From Streptomyces glaucescens (GTDB lineage Bacteria; Actinomycetota; Actinomycetes; Streptomycetales; Streptomycetaceae): 64,000 nt of DNA. The position numbers were made by a program, and so were the translations under genes. Shown here one piece after another: positions 53,524 through 64,000 of the stretch. The notes beneath the pieces are model-generated. The model was not told where the DNA came from. It ran no database searches and saw nothing but the letters and a program-made list of their open reading frames with translations. The stretch lies in the NCBI RefSeq assembly GCF_000761215.1, contig NZ_CP009438.1, forward strand, positions 1,206,001 to 1,270,000. Direction: 5' to 3'. Position 1 is the stretch's first letter; every line of letters begins with the position of its first letter.

Positions 53524-54261
53524 TCAGGGCAGCCGCACCCCGAGCGCGGTCCGCACCAGCGCCGCGTGCAGCCTCATGGTGAGGCCCGCCAGCTCCTTGG
53601 TCCGCGCCTCGGCGAGTGCCCGGGTCTGGGGATTGCGGTGGCGTCTCAGCGGAGCGACCACCTGGTCGACCAGTCCGGCCTCCCGGTCGGCGGCGGCCTT
53701 CATCAGCCGCAGGTGACGCGGCTCGATCCCGAAGCGCCCCAGCTCGGCCACCAGGGCCGCCACGGTGACGGCCTCCGCGTCGTACACCCCGTCCGCCAGG
53801 GCCGTGATCAGGCCGTACGCCTCCCACTCGGCCAGCTGGCGCTCGTCGATCCCGGCGGCGGCGAGCAGCTCGGCCCGCCCGATCCGGGCCGCCGTGGGCC
53901 CGTCCGTCTGCTCCGGCACGGCCTCCCCGTCACGCTGCCTGCCGAGCGCGGGAAGCCGTACCTCCTCACCGCGCTCCATCGCATCGAGGTGCTCGCGGAT
54001 CACCTTGAGCGGCAGATAGTGGTCCCGCTGCATCCTCAGGACGTGGCCGAGACGCTCGACGTCACCGGCGCTGAACTTGCGGTATCCCGAAGGAGTCCGC
54101 TGCGGTTCGATCAGCCCCTCGGACTCCAGGAAACGGATCTTGGAGATCGTGACCTCGGGGAACTCCTCGCGCAGCACGTTCAGCACCGTGCCGATGCTCA
54201 TCAGCCCACTGTCCGCGGCGGCGGTACCGTGGCCGGCACCGCCGCTCGGTGTTTGAAGCAT
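53524..54261 (-). CDS. ftsR: MerR family regulator FtsR
   Basis: A 245-residue MerR protein. The winged helix (about 21-90) has IGTVLNVLREEFPEVTISKIRFLESEGLIEPQRTPSGYRKFSAGDVERLGHVL. A second helical part (about 120-215) carries a winged-helix-like domain. FtsR controls ftsZ in Corynebacterium and is the Rv1828 counterpart in Mycobacterium, always next to garA. Located directly after the FHA gene (44 bp). Its C-terminal half also looks like a helix-turn-helix, as reported for FtsR. Confidence 0.87.
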   Translation of the reverse strand: MLQTPSGGAGHGTAAADSGLMSIGTVLNVLREEFPEVTISKIRFLESEGLIEPQRTPSGYRKFSAGDVERLGHVLRMQRDHYLPLKVIREHLDAMERGEEVRLPALGRQRDGEAVPEQTDGPTAARIGRAELLAAAGIDERQLAEWEAYGLITALADGVYDAEAVTVAALVAELGRFGIEPRHLRLMKAAADREAGLVDQVVAPLRRHRNPQTRALAEARTKELAGLTMRLHAALVRTALGVRLP

Positions 54262-54304
54262 GGACCTTCCCTGGGGTTCCCCCGGGGCTGCGCCCGGGGG
54301 AGGG

Positions 54305-55138
54305 TCAGATGCCCTGCCGGCTGGCGTGGAACACCAGCCGGTACTTGCCGATCTGCACCTCGTCGCCGTTCGACAGCGCGACCTGGTCGATCCGCTCCCG
54401 GTTGACGTACGTCCCGTTCAGGCTGCCCACGTCGGCCACCGTGAACGAGCCGTCGGGGCCGCGCCGGAACTCCACATGCCGCCTGGAGACGGTGACGTCG
54501 TCCAGGAAGATGTCGCTCTGCGGATGACGGCCGGCCGTGGTCAGGTCGCTGTCCAGGAGGAAACGGCTGCCCGAGTTCGGCCCGCGGCGCACCACCAGCA
54601 GGGCGGAGCCCAGCGGCAGCGCGTCGACGGCGGCCTGCGCCTCCGGGGAGAGCGTCGGCATCGCCGTCTGACCGGTGGCCTCGGCGTCGTAGGCCTCCAG
54701 CCCGCTGATGGAGATCGTGGAGGTCGTCTCCGACGGACGCTCCGGGGCCGCGCCCGGCCGCAGCGGCGCGCCGCAGTTCGAACAGAAGCGGCTGCTCTGC
54801 GCGTTGCGGTTACCGCACCTCGTACACACCAGGACCGACATGGACGGATCCTCCTGCCGCGGCTGCCCCGCCGGGGCACTGGACGCGTACGGACCGGAGG
54901 GGAACCCTCCGCCCGTACCCGGGGCCGACGGTTGCCCGAAACCTATGCCGCCGGACTGGGCAGGGTCAACGGACGGCGCGCCCTGGCCTCCCGGAATGTC
55001 ACCGCCCGGACCAGCCACCTGGTCCCGGAACAGCGGGCGCTGGCCCTCCGCGTCAGGCTGGGCGCGATGGCGAGCGGTCGCGTTGCTGTCGCGGTCCTCT
55101 CGTGCGCTCTTGCCGAACAACTTCGCAAACAACTTCAC
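54305..55138 (-). CDS. garA: GarA/OdhI-type FHA protein with N-terminal extension and zinc ribbon
   Basis: A 277-residue protein. The C-terminal FHA domain (about 178-272) is nearly the same as mycobacterial GarA: TTAGRHPQSDIFLDDVTVSRRH (R204, S218, H221), DVGSLNGTYVN (N241). Before it the ETTST motif (137-141) matches the phospho-acceptor ETTS of GarA, and a zinc-ribbon (C105, C108, C119, C122) sits in CTRCGNRNAQSSRFCSNCG. The first 100 residues are a Gly/Pro-rich extension missing in GarA. GarA in other species, when dephosphorylated, binds and inhibits 2-oxoglutarate dehydrogenase and activates glutamate synthase. GTG 55138 follows AAGGGG. Confidence 0.88.
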   Translation of the reverse strand: MKLFAKLFGKSAREDRDSNATARHRAQPDAEGQRPLFRDQVAGPGGDIPGGQGAPSVDPAQSGGIGFGQPSAPGTGGGFPSGPYASSAPAGQPRQEDPSMSVLVCTRCGNRNAQSSRFCSNCGAPLRPGAAPERPSETTSTISISGLEAYDAEATGQTAMPTLSPEAQAAVDALPLGSALLVVRRGPNSGSRFLLDSDLTTAGRHPQSDIFLDDVTVSRRHVEFRRGPDGSFTVADVGSLNGTYVNRERIDQVALSNGDEVQIGKYRLVFHASRQGI

Positions 55139-55328
55139 GGGCGATTCCCCTTGACCGAAACAGACCCGCCCGTGGGGCAGGACGAACCCTGATTGCACAC
55201 ACTGGTCGAGCCGGACATCCTCACAACGTCCGTGTCCACCAGACAGTTTCCACCACGCACCACCCAATCGGTGCGCCGACCCCCCGCAACCTCATGCCCT
55301 CGCCGGAAGTCCGCCATGCACCGGCGGT

Positions 55329-56162
55329 TCACCGGGAGGACGACCGAGCGTAGTCAGGTCGCTCCGCGGCCCGCAAGGCGTCCACGACGATCTTGTCGGA
55401 CCGCTCGACGGTCACGGTGGCCTGCTCCTTCTCGAGCGTCTGCACCACGCCTCCAGGGATGTTCAGCGCCGGTTCGAGGTCCTGCGGCTTGCCGATGACC
55501 TTGAAACGATAGGGCGTGTTGATCTTGTTCCCGTCGACGCTCACGCTTTTGCCGGAATCCGTGAGGTAGGTGCCGGCAACCACACGGACGCCGTTCACCT
55601 GGATCGCCTCCGCGCCCGCGGCCCGCAGCTCCTGGATGGCGTCGAGCAGCATGTCCGCCTCGACCGTCCCCTTCGTGTCCTCGATGGTCATGGTGATGCC
55701 GGGGCCCTCCGCGGCCACCGTGCCCGCGAGGACGCCGAGTTGCCGCTCCTTCTCGATCGTCTGGCGACGGGCCTCCTCCGCCTGGTTCGAGCTGTTCTCC
55801 AGCTCGTCCCGCTGCTTCTCGAGCCCCTGCTTCTCGTCTTCAAGACGCTGGGTGCGGTCGTCGAGTTCATCGAGGATGCGGACCAGATCCTCCTGGCGCG
55901 CGCCGCGCAGGGCGTCGTCGCCGTCGCTGTTCGACGCGACCTGCACGGCCAGGCCGAAGCCCAGCCCGAACAGCAGCACCGCCACGATGAGTTGGGCCCG
56001 CGTGACGCGCGGCGGCCACAGCCCCTTCACCAGCCGCTGCCGGCCGGTGAGCGCCGGCTCGGCCGCTTCCTCCGGCTCACCGGCCCGCGGCGCGGCCGCC
56101 GGCACCTCCTCGGGCAGCTCCCTGCGCAGCCGGTTCTCGCCCGTTTCGTCCAGGTTGCTCAT
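55329..56162 (-). CDS. DUF881 membrane protein
   Basis: A 277-residue single-pass protein: a cytoplasmic N-tail, one helix (about 55-80), a coiled-coil-like stretch rich in Arg/Glu/Gln, then the DUF881 domain (about 145-250; EGPGITMTIEDTKG, ELRAAGAEAIQVNGVRVVAGTYL). It is the Rv1825-type gene of the garA cluster. The GTG at 56171 overlaps the Sbp stop as GTGA; ATG 56162 is also possible. Its role in cell envelope or division is unproven. Confidence 0.83.
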   Translation of the reverse strand: MSNLDETGENRLRRELPEEVPAAAPRAGEPEEAAEPALTGRQRLVKGLWPPRVTRAQLIVAVLLFGLGFGLAVQVASNSDGDDALRGARQEDLVRILDELDDRTQRLEDEKQGLEKQRDELENSSNQAEEARRQTIEKERQLGVLAGTVAAEGPGITMTIEDTKGTVEADMLLDAIQELRAAGAEAIQVNGVRVVAGTYLTDSGKSVSVDGNKINTPYRFKVIGKPQDLEPALNIPGGVVQTLEKEQATVTVERSDKIVVDALRAAERPDYARSSSR

Positions 56163-56167
56163 CGGCC

Positions 56168-56500
56168 TCACGCCCGGAACACGTGCCGGCGGATCGCCGC
56201 GGCGTTGGAGAAGATGCGGATGCCGAGCACGACCACCACACCGGTGGACAGCTGGGCGCCCACGCCCAACTTGTCGCCCAGGAACACGATCAGCGCGGCG
56301 ACGACCACGTTCGACAGGAACGAGACCACGAAGACCTTGTCGTCGAAGATGCCGTCGAGCATGGCCCGCAGGCCACCGAAGACGGCGTCGAGCGCCGCCA
56401 CCACGGCGATCGGCAGATACGGCTCGACGACCGCCGGAACCTCGGGCCGGACCAACAGGCCGGCCACGACTCCCACGACGAGGCCCAGTACGGCGATCAC
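56168..56500 (-). CDS. Sbp small membrane protein (DUF1290)
   Basis: A 110-residue protein with about three hydrophobic helices (LGLVVGVVAGLLV, PIAVVAALDAVFGG, LSNVVVAALIVFLG) and a basic tail, typical of the Sbp/DUF1290 family, Rv1824-like. It overlaps the DUF881 gene on both sides by a few bases, so the three form one translation-coupled unit. No activity is known; the family is associated with division or envelope functions in other actinobacteria. Confidence 0.85.
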   Translation of the reverse strand: MIAVLGLVVGVVAGLLVRPEVPAVVEPYLPIAVVAALDAVFGGLRAMLDGIFDDKVFVVSFLSNVVVAALIVFLGDKLGVGAQLSTGVVVVLGIRIFSNAAAIRRHVFRA

Positions 56501-57417
56501 GATGTGCCTTTCTCAGTTCTCGGCTGTGCTGACTCTGTGCTCGGCCGCGCGGTGCGCACGGTCACGCTCGGCGCGGCCGGAAGCCGCAGCTCGTCCTCCA
56601 CGGAGATGGCGGTCCGGATGCCGAAGTTCTCCTGGAGGGCATGCAGGTAGAGCCCGTCGGCGCTGTTCTGGAACCGGGTGCTCAGGTTCTTGCCGTCCCC
56701 CAGCGCGAGCACGGTGTACGGCGGGACCAGCGGCCGGTTGTCGACCAGTATGGCGTCGCCCGCGGCCCTGATCGCCGACAGCGCGGTCAGCCGCTGCCCG
56801 TTGATCGACACGGCTTCCGCGCCCGACTCCCACAGACCGTTGACCACGCGCTGCATGTCCCGGTCACGCACCCGGCCGGTGTCGGAGAAGCTGGAGGTCC
56901 CGCGCGGGTCGCCGTCACCGCCGGCACTGGAGTCCTTGGCGTCGTCGACGACGAGTTTCACACCCGGGCCGTGTACCTCGGTGGCGCCCGACAGGATGCC
57001 CATCAGCTCCATGCGGTCGCTGCCACCGCTCTGCTTGAGCGCGGCCCGCCGGCGCGCGTCGACCTCGTTCCGCAGCTCGTCGACATCGCTCTCCAGCTCG
57101 TCGGCGGCCTCGGTCTCCCGGTCGATCCGGTCGACCAGCTCCTCCCGCTCCTTCGCGAGAGCGGGGGCGGCCACGCGCGCCTGTGCCGCGCCGACGGTGA
57201 CCACGAGCGCCGCCAGGACCAGACCGGCGGCCAGTCCCAGCCGGGCCCGCAGCGTCCTGGGCATCCCCCTGTCTCCCGCGGCCTTCTTGCGCGCCGCCGC
57301 CTCGGCGTAGCCGTCGTCGAGGCTGTGGTCCATGACATTGGTGAGCAGTGACATGGACGCGTCCGGACGCGCATGCGCGCGCGTGGACGTGCTCCGAACG
57401 GGGGGCTCCTGCGGCAT
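56497..57417 (-). CDS. DUF881 membrane protein (second copy)
   Basis: A 306-residue protein with a cytoplasmic tail, one helix (about 55-80: RLGLAAGLVLAALVVTVGAAQ), a long coiled-coil segment (EELVDRIDRETEAADELESDVDELRNEV), and a DUF881 domain (about 165-280; VHGPGVKLVVDDAKDSS, LWESGAEAVSINGQRLTALSAI). It is the Rv1823-type gene of the cluster. Its stop overlaps the sbp start. ATG 57417 is the suggested start; ATG 57353 or 57426 are alternatives. Confidence 0.8.
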   Translation of the reverse strand: MPQEPPVRSTSTRAHARPDASMSLLTNVMDHSLDDGYAEAAARKKAAGDRGMPRTLRARLGLAAGLVLAALVVTVGAAQARVAAPALAKEREELVDRIDRETEAADELESDVDELRNEVDARRRAALKQSGGSDRMELMGILSGATEVHGPGVKLVVDDAKDSSAGGDGDPRGTSSFSDTGRVRDRDMQRVVNGLWESGAEAVSINGQRLTALSAIRAAGDAILVDNRPLVPPYTVLALGDGKNLSTRFQNSADGLYLHALQENFGIRTAISVEDELRLPAAPSVTVRTARPSTESAQPRTEKGTS

Positions 57418-57524
57418 GCCGCACATCGTCGCATGTCGCGCCCGGTACCTCCGAACGGCCCCACCGGCGTGCCGGACAGGCCCCTTGCGGGAGACTTGTC
57501 CGGCACGCGCGCGTACGGGGCGTT

Positions 57525-60020
57525 CTACCGGCCGGCGCTGTCCACGACCGCCGACCACTCGTCGAGCAGGGCCTGGGCGGAGGCGTCGTCCGGCCCCTCG
57601 GCCCACAGGTGGGTGACCGCCTCCGCCGGGTCGGGCAGCACCATCACCCAGCGTCCGTCGGCCTCCACCACGCGCACACCGTCCGTGGTGTCGACGTGAC
57701 GGTCTCCGGCCGCCTCGACGACCCGCCGCATGACGAGGCCCTTGACGGCCCACGGAGTCGCGAGGTCCCGCTTGAGGACGTGAGCCCGCGGAATCCGGGC
57801 GTCGATCTGGCTCAGGGTGAGCTGGGTGCGGGCCACCAGCCCGATCAGCCGCACGAAGGCCGCCGTGCCGTCGAAGACACTGCTGAACTCCGGAACGATG
57901 AAGCCGCCCTTGCCGTCCCCGCCGAAGATCGTCGACTCCTCGGCCCCGACCCGGGTCAGGTCGTCCGGCGACGTGGTGGTCCACTCCACCTGCGTCCCGT
58001 GGTATGCCGCCACCTGTTCCGCGATCCGGGTCGTGGTGACGGGCAGGGCCACCCGTCCGCTGCGCCGCTCGGCGGCCACCAGGTCGAGCATCACCAGCAG
58101 CGCCCGGTCGTCCTCGACGATCCGCCCCTTCTCGTCGACCAGCGACAGCCGCTCGCCGACCGGGTCGAACCGCACGCCGAACGCCGCGCGCGCGGACGCG
58201 ACGATCTCACCGAGGCGCACCAGCCCCTTGCGCCGCGCCTCCGCGGACTCGGTCGGCCTGGTCTCGTCCAGGCCCGGGTTGATGGTCAGGGAGTCCACCC
58301 CGAGCTTGCCGAGCAGGCTCGGCAGCACCAGGCCCGCGCTGCCGTTCGACGCGTCGACGACGACCTTCAGCCCGGACTCGGCGATCCCGGTCGTGTCGAC
58401 GTTGCGCAGCAGCGACCCGGTGTACGAGTCGAACACGCTGGACGGGAAGTGCAGGTCTCCGATCTCGCCCGGGAAGGCCCGCCGGTACTCCTGCCGCGCG
58501 AACACCCGGTCGAGCTTGCGCTGGCTGGCCTGCGACAGATCCGCGCCCTGGCTGTCGAAGAACATGATGTCCACGGAGTCCGGCACGCCCGGCGTGGTCC
58601 GGATCATGATGCCGCCGGCACTGCCCCGCGCGGTCTGCTGCCGCGCCACCGGCAGCGGTACGTTCTCCAGGTCCCGGACCTCGATCGCGCTGGCCTGCAG
58701 CGCGGAGATCACCGCCCGCTTCAGCGCGCGGGCACCACGGGAGTGGTCACGCGCGGTGGTGACCGTCGCGCCCTTCTTCAGCGTCGTGGCGTACGCGCCG
58801 GCCAGCCGCACCGCGAGTTCGGGTGTGATCTCGACGTTCAGGATGCCGGAGACGCCGCGGGCGCCGAAGAGGTGCGCCTGTCCCCTGGACTCCCAGATGA
58901 CCGAGGTGTTGACGAAGGCACCGGCCTCGATCGTCTTGAAGGGGTAGACCCGCACATTGCCCTGGACGATCGATTCTTCACCGACCAGGCACTCGTCGCC
59001 GATGACCGCGCCGTCCTCGATCCGCGCGGCCCGCATGATGTCGGTGTTCTTGCCGACCACGCATCCGCGCAGGTTGCTGTGCGGCCCGACGTACACGTTG
59101 TCGTGCACCACGGCCTTGTGCAGGAAGGCGCCGCTCTTGACGACGACGTTGGATCCGACGACGGTGTGCTCGCGGATCTCGGCTCCGGCTTCCACCTTGG
59201 CGTAGTCGCCGATGTAGAGCGGCCCCCGCAGGACGGCGTCGGGGTGCACCTCGGCGCCTTCGGCCACCCACACGCCGGGGGAGATCTCGAAGCCGTCGAT
59301 GTCGACGTCGACCTTGCCCTCGAGGACGTCGGCCTGCGCCTTCACGTAGCTCTCGTGGGTGCCGACGTCTTCCCAGTAGCCCTCGGCGACATAGCCGTAG
59401 ATCGGCTTGCCTTCCTTCATGAGCTGCGGGAAGACGTCCCCGGACCAGTCGACGGGCACATCGGCCTCGACGTAGTCGAAGACCTCGGGCTCCATCACGT
59501 AGATGCCGGTGTTCACCGTGTCCGAGAAGACCTGGCCCCAGGTCGGCTTCTCCAGGAAGCGCTCGACCTTGCCTTCCTCGTCGACGATGGTGATGCCGAA
59601 TTCCAGCGGATTCGGCACCCGCGTCAGGCAGACGGTGACCAGGGCTCCCTTTTCCTTGTGGAAGTTGATCAGGTCCGTGAGGTCGAAGTCGGTCAGAGCG
59701 TCACCGGAGATGACGAGGAAGGTGTCGTCCTTCAACGCCTCTTCGGCGTTCTTGACGCTTCCCGCGGTACCGAGAGGCTTCTCCTCGTTGGCATAGGTGA
59801 GCTCCATTCCGAGCTCCTCGCCGTCACCGAAGTAGTTCTTGACCAGCGAGGCCAGGAACTGCACGGTGACGACGGTCTCGTTGAGACCATGCCTTTTGAG
59901 CAGCCGCAGAACGTGCTCCATGATCGGCCGGTTGGCCACCGGCAGGAGCGGCTTGGGCATGCTCGAGGTCATAGGGCGAAGGCGCGTGCCTTCGCCGCCG
60001 GCCATCACGACGGCCTTCAT
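57525..60020 (-). CDS. Nucleotidyltransferase-phosphomannomutase-like fusion (ManC-like)
   Basis: An 831-residue fusion. Residues 1-230 are a sugar-phosphate nucleotidyltransferase ([20 protein letters not shown], 8-27; Asp pair at 107/111). Residues about 245-375 form a left-handed beta helix. Residues about 385-831 are phosphomannomutase-like. The mutase's key loops are degenerate: the TASHNP serine loop is RTTPGVP (474-480), the DGDGDR metal loop is FDPVGER (618-624), and the GEXSGH loop is FGGDGKGG. A similar fusion is known from Streptomyces as a mannose-1-phosphate guanylyltransferase-type gene (manC); activity of the mutase half is doubtful here. Confidence 0.85.
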   Translation of the reverse strand: MKAVVMAGGEGTRLRPMTSSMPKPLLPVANRPIMEHVLRLLKRHGLNETVVTVQFLASLVKNYFGDGEELGMELTYANEEKPLGTAGSVKNAEEALKDDTFLVISGDALTDFDLTDLINFHKEKGALVTVCLTRVPNPLEFGITIVDEEGKVERFLEKPTWGQVFSDTVNTGIYVMEPEVFDYVEADVPVDWSGDVFPQLMKEGKPIYGYVAEGYWEDVGTHESYVKAQADVLEGKVDVDIDGFEISPGVWVAEGAEVHPDAVLRGPLYIGDYAKVEAGAEIREHTVVGSNVVVKSGAFLHKAVVHDNVYVGPHSNLRGCVVGKNTDIMRAARIEDGAVIGDECLVGEESIVQGNVRVYPFKTIEAGAFVNTSVIWESRGQAHLFGARGVSGILNVEITPELAVRLAGAYATTLKKGATVTTARDHSRGARALKRAVISALQASAIEVRDLENVPLPVARQQTARGSAGGIMIRTTPGVPDSVDIMFFDSQGADLSQASQRKLDRVFARQEYRRAFPGEIGDLHFPSSVFDSYTGSLLRNVDTTGIAESGLKVVVDASNGSAGLVLPSLLGKLGVDSLTINPGLDETRPTESAEARRKGLVRLGEIVASARAAFGVRFDPVGERLSLVDEKGRIVEDDRALLVMLDLVAAERRSGRVALPVTTTRIAEQVAAYHGTQVEWTTTSPDDLTRVGAEESTIFGGDGKGGFIVPEFSSVFDGTAAFVRLIGLVARTQLTLSQIDARIPRAHVLKRDLATPWAVKGLVMRRVVEAAGDRHVDTTDGVRVVEADGRWVMVLPDPAEAVTHLWAEGPDDASAQALLDEWSAVVDSAGR

Positions 60021-60135
60021 GTCGGAAGCGTCCTCCTACAAGAGACGACGGTCTCGCCGACTTCACCCGTCCGAATTGTCCCGCACTTTTGCCGTGCGGG
60101 CCATCGCGCCGTTGCGACCGCACCAATCGGCGAGT

Positions 60136-60744
60136 TCAATCGGCCTCGGCGTCCGCACGAACGAGGCGGCGGACTTGGACCACGTAGAGGACTCCTGCCC
60201 ACCAATAGAGGGTTGTACCCCATCCGGCGAACGCCCATCCGAAAATAGCAGCGAGTGACGAGAGCCAGCCAGTTCCGTCACTGAGCAGCAGCAACGGGAA
60301 GGCGTACATGAGGTTGAAGGTGGCGGCCTTCCCGAGGAAGTTCACCTGCGGCGGCGGATAGCCGTGCCTCCGAAGGATGCCCACCATCACGAGGAGCACC
60401 AGCTCCCGCGCCAGCAGTACGGCGGTCAACCAGAGTGGCAGGATCTCCCGCCAGGTGAGGCCGACCAGGGTCGACAGGATGTACAGCCGGTCGGCCGCGG
60501 GGTCGAGAAGCCGGCCGAGGCTGCTGATCTGGTTCCAGCGCCTGGCCAGCTTGCCGTCCAGGTAGTCGCTGACGCCGCTGAGAGCCAGCACCAGCAGCGC
60601 CCAGCCGTCGCTCTTGGGGCCGCCGAACTCCGGCCTGAGGATCAGCCACAGGAAGAGGGGCACGCCGACGAGACGCGCCATGCTGAGGATGTTCGGGATG
60701 GTGAGGACCCGGTCTGTCTGAACACGGGTCTCCTGGACCTCCAC
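60136..60744 (-). CDS. CDP-alcohol phosphatidyltransferase
   Basis: A 202-residue membrane enzyme with five to six helices. The motif D-x2-D-G-x2-A-R-x8-G-x3-D-x3-D is exact: D60, D63, G64, A67, R68, G77, D81, D85. It transfers a phosphatidyl group from CDP-diacylglycerol to an alcohol such as glycerol-phosphate or inositol. It is the PgsA2/Rv1822-like gene of the cluster; the acceptor cannot be told from sequence. It lies 115 bp upstream of the manC-like gene. Confidence 0.88.
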   Translation of the reverse strand: MEVQETRVQTDRVLTIPNILSMARLVGVPLFLWLILRPEFGGPKSDGWALLVLALSGVSDYLDGKLARRWNQISSLGRLLDPAADRLYILSTLVGLTWREILPLWLTAVLLARELVLLVMVGILRRHGYPPPQVNFLGKAATFNLMYAFPLLLLSDGTGWLSSLAAIFGWAFAGWGTTLYWWAGVLYVVQVRRLVRADAEAD

Positions 60745-60801
60745 CCGGGGGCCTCCTGTGGGAAAACGTACCGACGATGCTCCCCGACCTTACCTCAACG
60801 C

Positions 60802-60846
60802 AAAAAAGCTCTGGCTCTCGGGCGGTATTGCCCGAAAGCCAGAGCT
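60802..60846 (-). terminator. Intrinsic terminator after the rRNA operon
   Basis: On the minus strand, a 17-bp stem (60830-60846 with 60807-60823, one mismatch) with a 6-base loop is followed by six U residues (A's at 60802-60807). It is the only hairpin-plus-U-tract found and ends the rRNA operon. Confidence 0.9.
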
Positions 60847-60855
60847 CTAAAGGTA

Positions 60856-60974
60856 GTTCGGCGGCGTCCTACTCTCCCACAGGGTCCCCCCTGCAGTACC
60901 ATCGGCGCTGTAAGGCTTAGCTTCCGGGTTCGGAATGTAACCGGGCGTTTCCCTCACGCTATGACCACCGAAAC
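60856..60974 (-). rRNA. rrf: 5S ribosomal RNA
   Basis: Complete 5S of about 119 bases. The minus strand begins GTTTCGGTGGTCATAGCGTG, has CCGGTTACATTCCGAACCCG and ends GACGCCGCCGAACT; terminal bases pair. It follows 23S by about 90 bases. The 5' and 3' ends are placed by homology memory and may shift a few bases. Confidence 0.95.
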
Positions 60975-61061
60975 ACTATGAAACAATCAACCGCACCACA
61001 CCACACGGGTGTGGGGTTGTTCGTGGTTTCAGAACCAACACAGTGGACGCGAGCAACTGAG

Positions 61062-64000
<2,939 letters not shown>

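Noticed and set aside
57348..60248. Long plus-strand frame opposite the manC-like gene
   Set aside because: Same GC-rich antisense shadow effect; its translation has no recognisable domain or low-complexity-free core.
60975..61061. tRNA between 5S and 23S
   Set aside because: The 90-base spacer has no cloverleaf or T-loop sequence.

Overview
The window is chromosomal DNA of a Streptomyces (very high G+C, GTG starts, GTGA/ATGA stop-start overlaps, many apparently leaderless genes). It holds about 59 protein genes and the 3' part of an rRNA operon (most of 23S, then 5S, minus strand). From memory, gene order resembles the S. coelicolor region from tuf3 to gcvP and manC; this was not checked by alignment. 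No phage, IS, CRISPR array or biosynthetic cluster was seen.

Layout: 1-9 kb has a cut DedA gene, a sigma-like/ricin membrane protein, a hotdog thioesterase-like protein, a Gln/Pro-rich membrane protein, an MFS exporter, a spermidine-synthase-like protein, the divergent elongation factor EF-Tu3 and a TVP38/VTT protein. 9-20 kb has a thiolase/HxlR divergent pair, a 28-bp tandem repeat array, a Gfo/Idh/MocA + PmoA-like operon behind a LacI-type operator, uppP, lnt, a second Gfo/Idh/MocA gene, and a FAD monooxygenase/TetR pair with two matching operators. 20-30 kb has a lipoprotein, a 22-bp tandem repeat array, ung, a peptide-type ABC binding lipoprotein, two SDR enzymes, an excalibur protein, a HipA-like kinase coupled to a DUF3037 gene, a Rieske lipoprotein, and FMN-barrel and LysR genes.

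30-46 kb has EamA transporters, a MocR regulator facing an FMN-barrel gene across 23 bp, a Clp-N protein, PadR, PhzF, a CPBP protease sharing a 30-bp hairpin with phzF, a glutamate-cysteine ligase-like enzyme, a DUF5999 protein, a GH43 glycosidase, and a molybdate module (TOBE protein, modA-modB-modC). 46-61 kb has gcvP under a tandem glycine riboswitch, a PRC-barrel protein, dinB, and a cluster matching mycobacterial Rv1822-Rv1832: MerR, DUF151 nuclease, FtsR, GarA-type FHA protein, DUF881, Sbp, DUF881, a manC-like fusion and a CDP-alcohol phosphatidyltransferase. The rRNA genes close the window.

Most genes are chromosomal housekeeping or local regulation. The items most worth a second look are the two intergenic tandem arrays, the HipA-like/DUF3037 pair, the MocR/FMN-barrel divergon, the GarA-FtsR-Sbp cluster with a nucleotidyltransferase whose mutase domain has lost its catalytic loops, and the ricin-tailed sigma-like protein.
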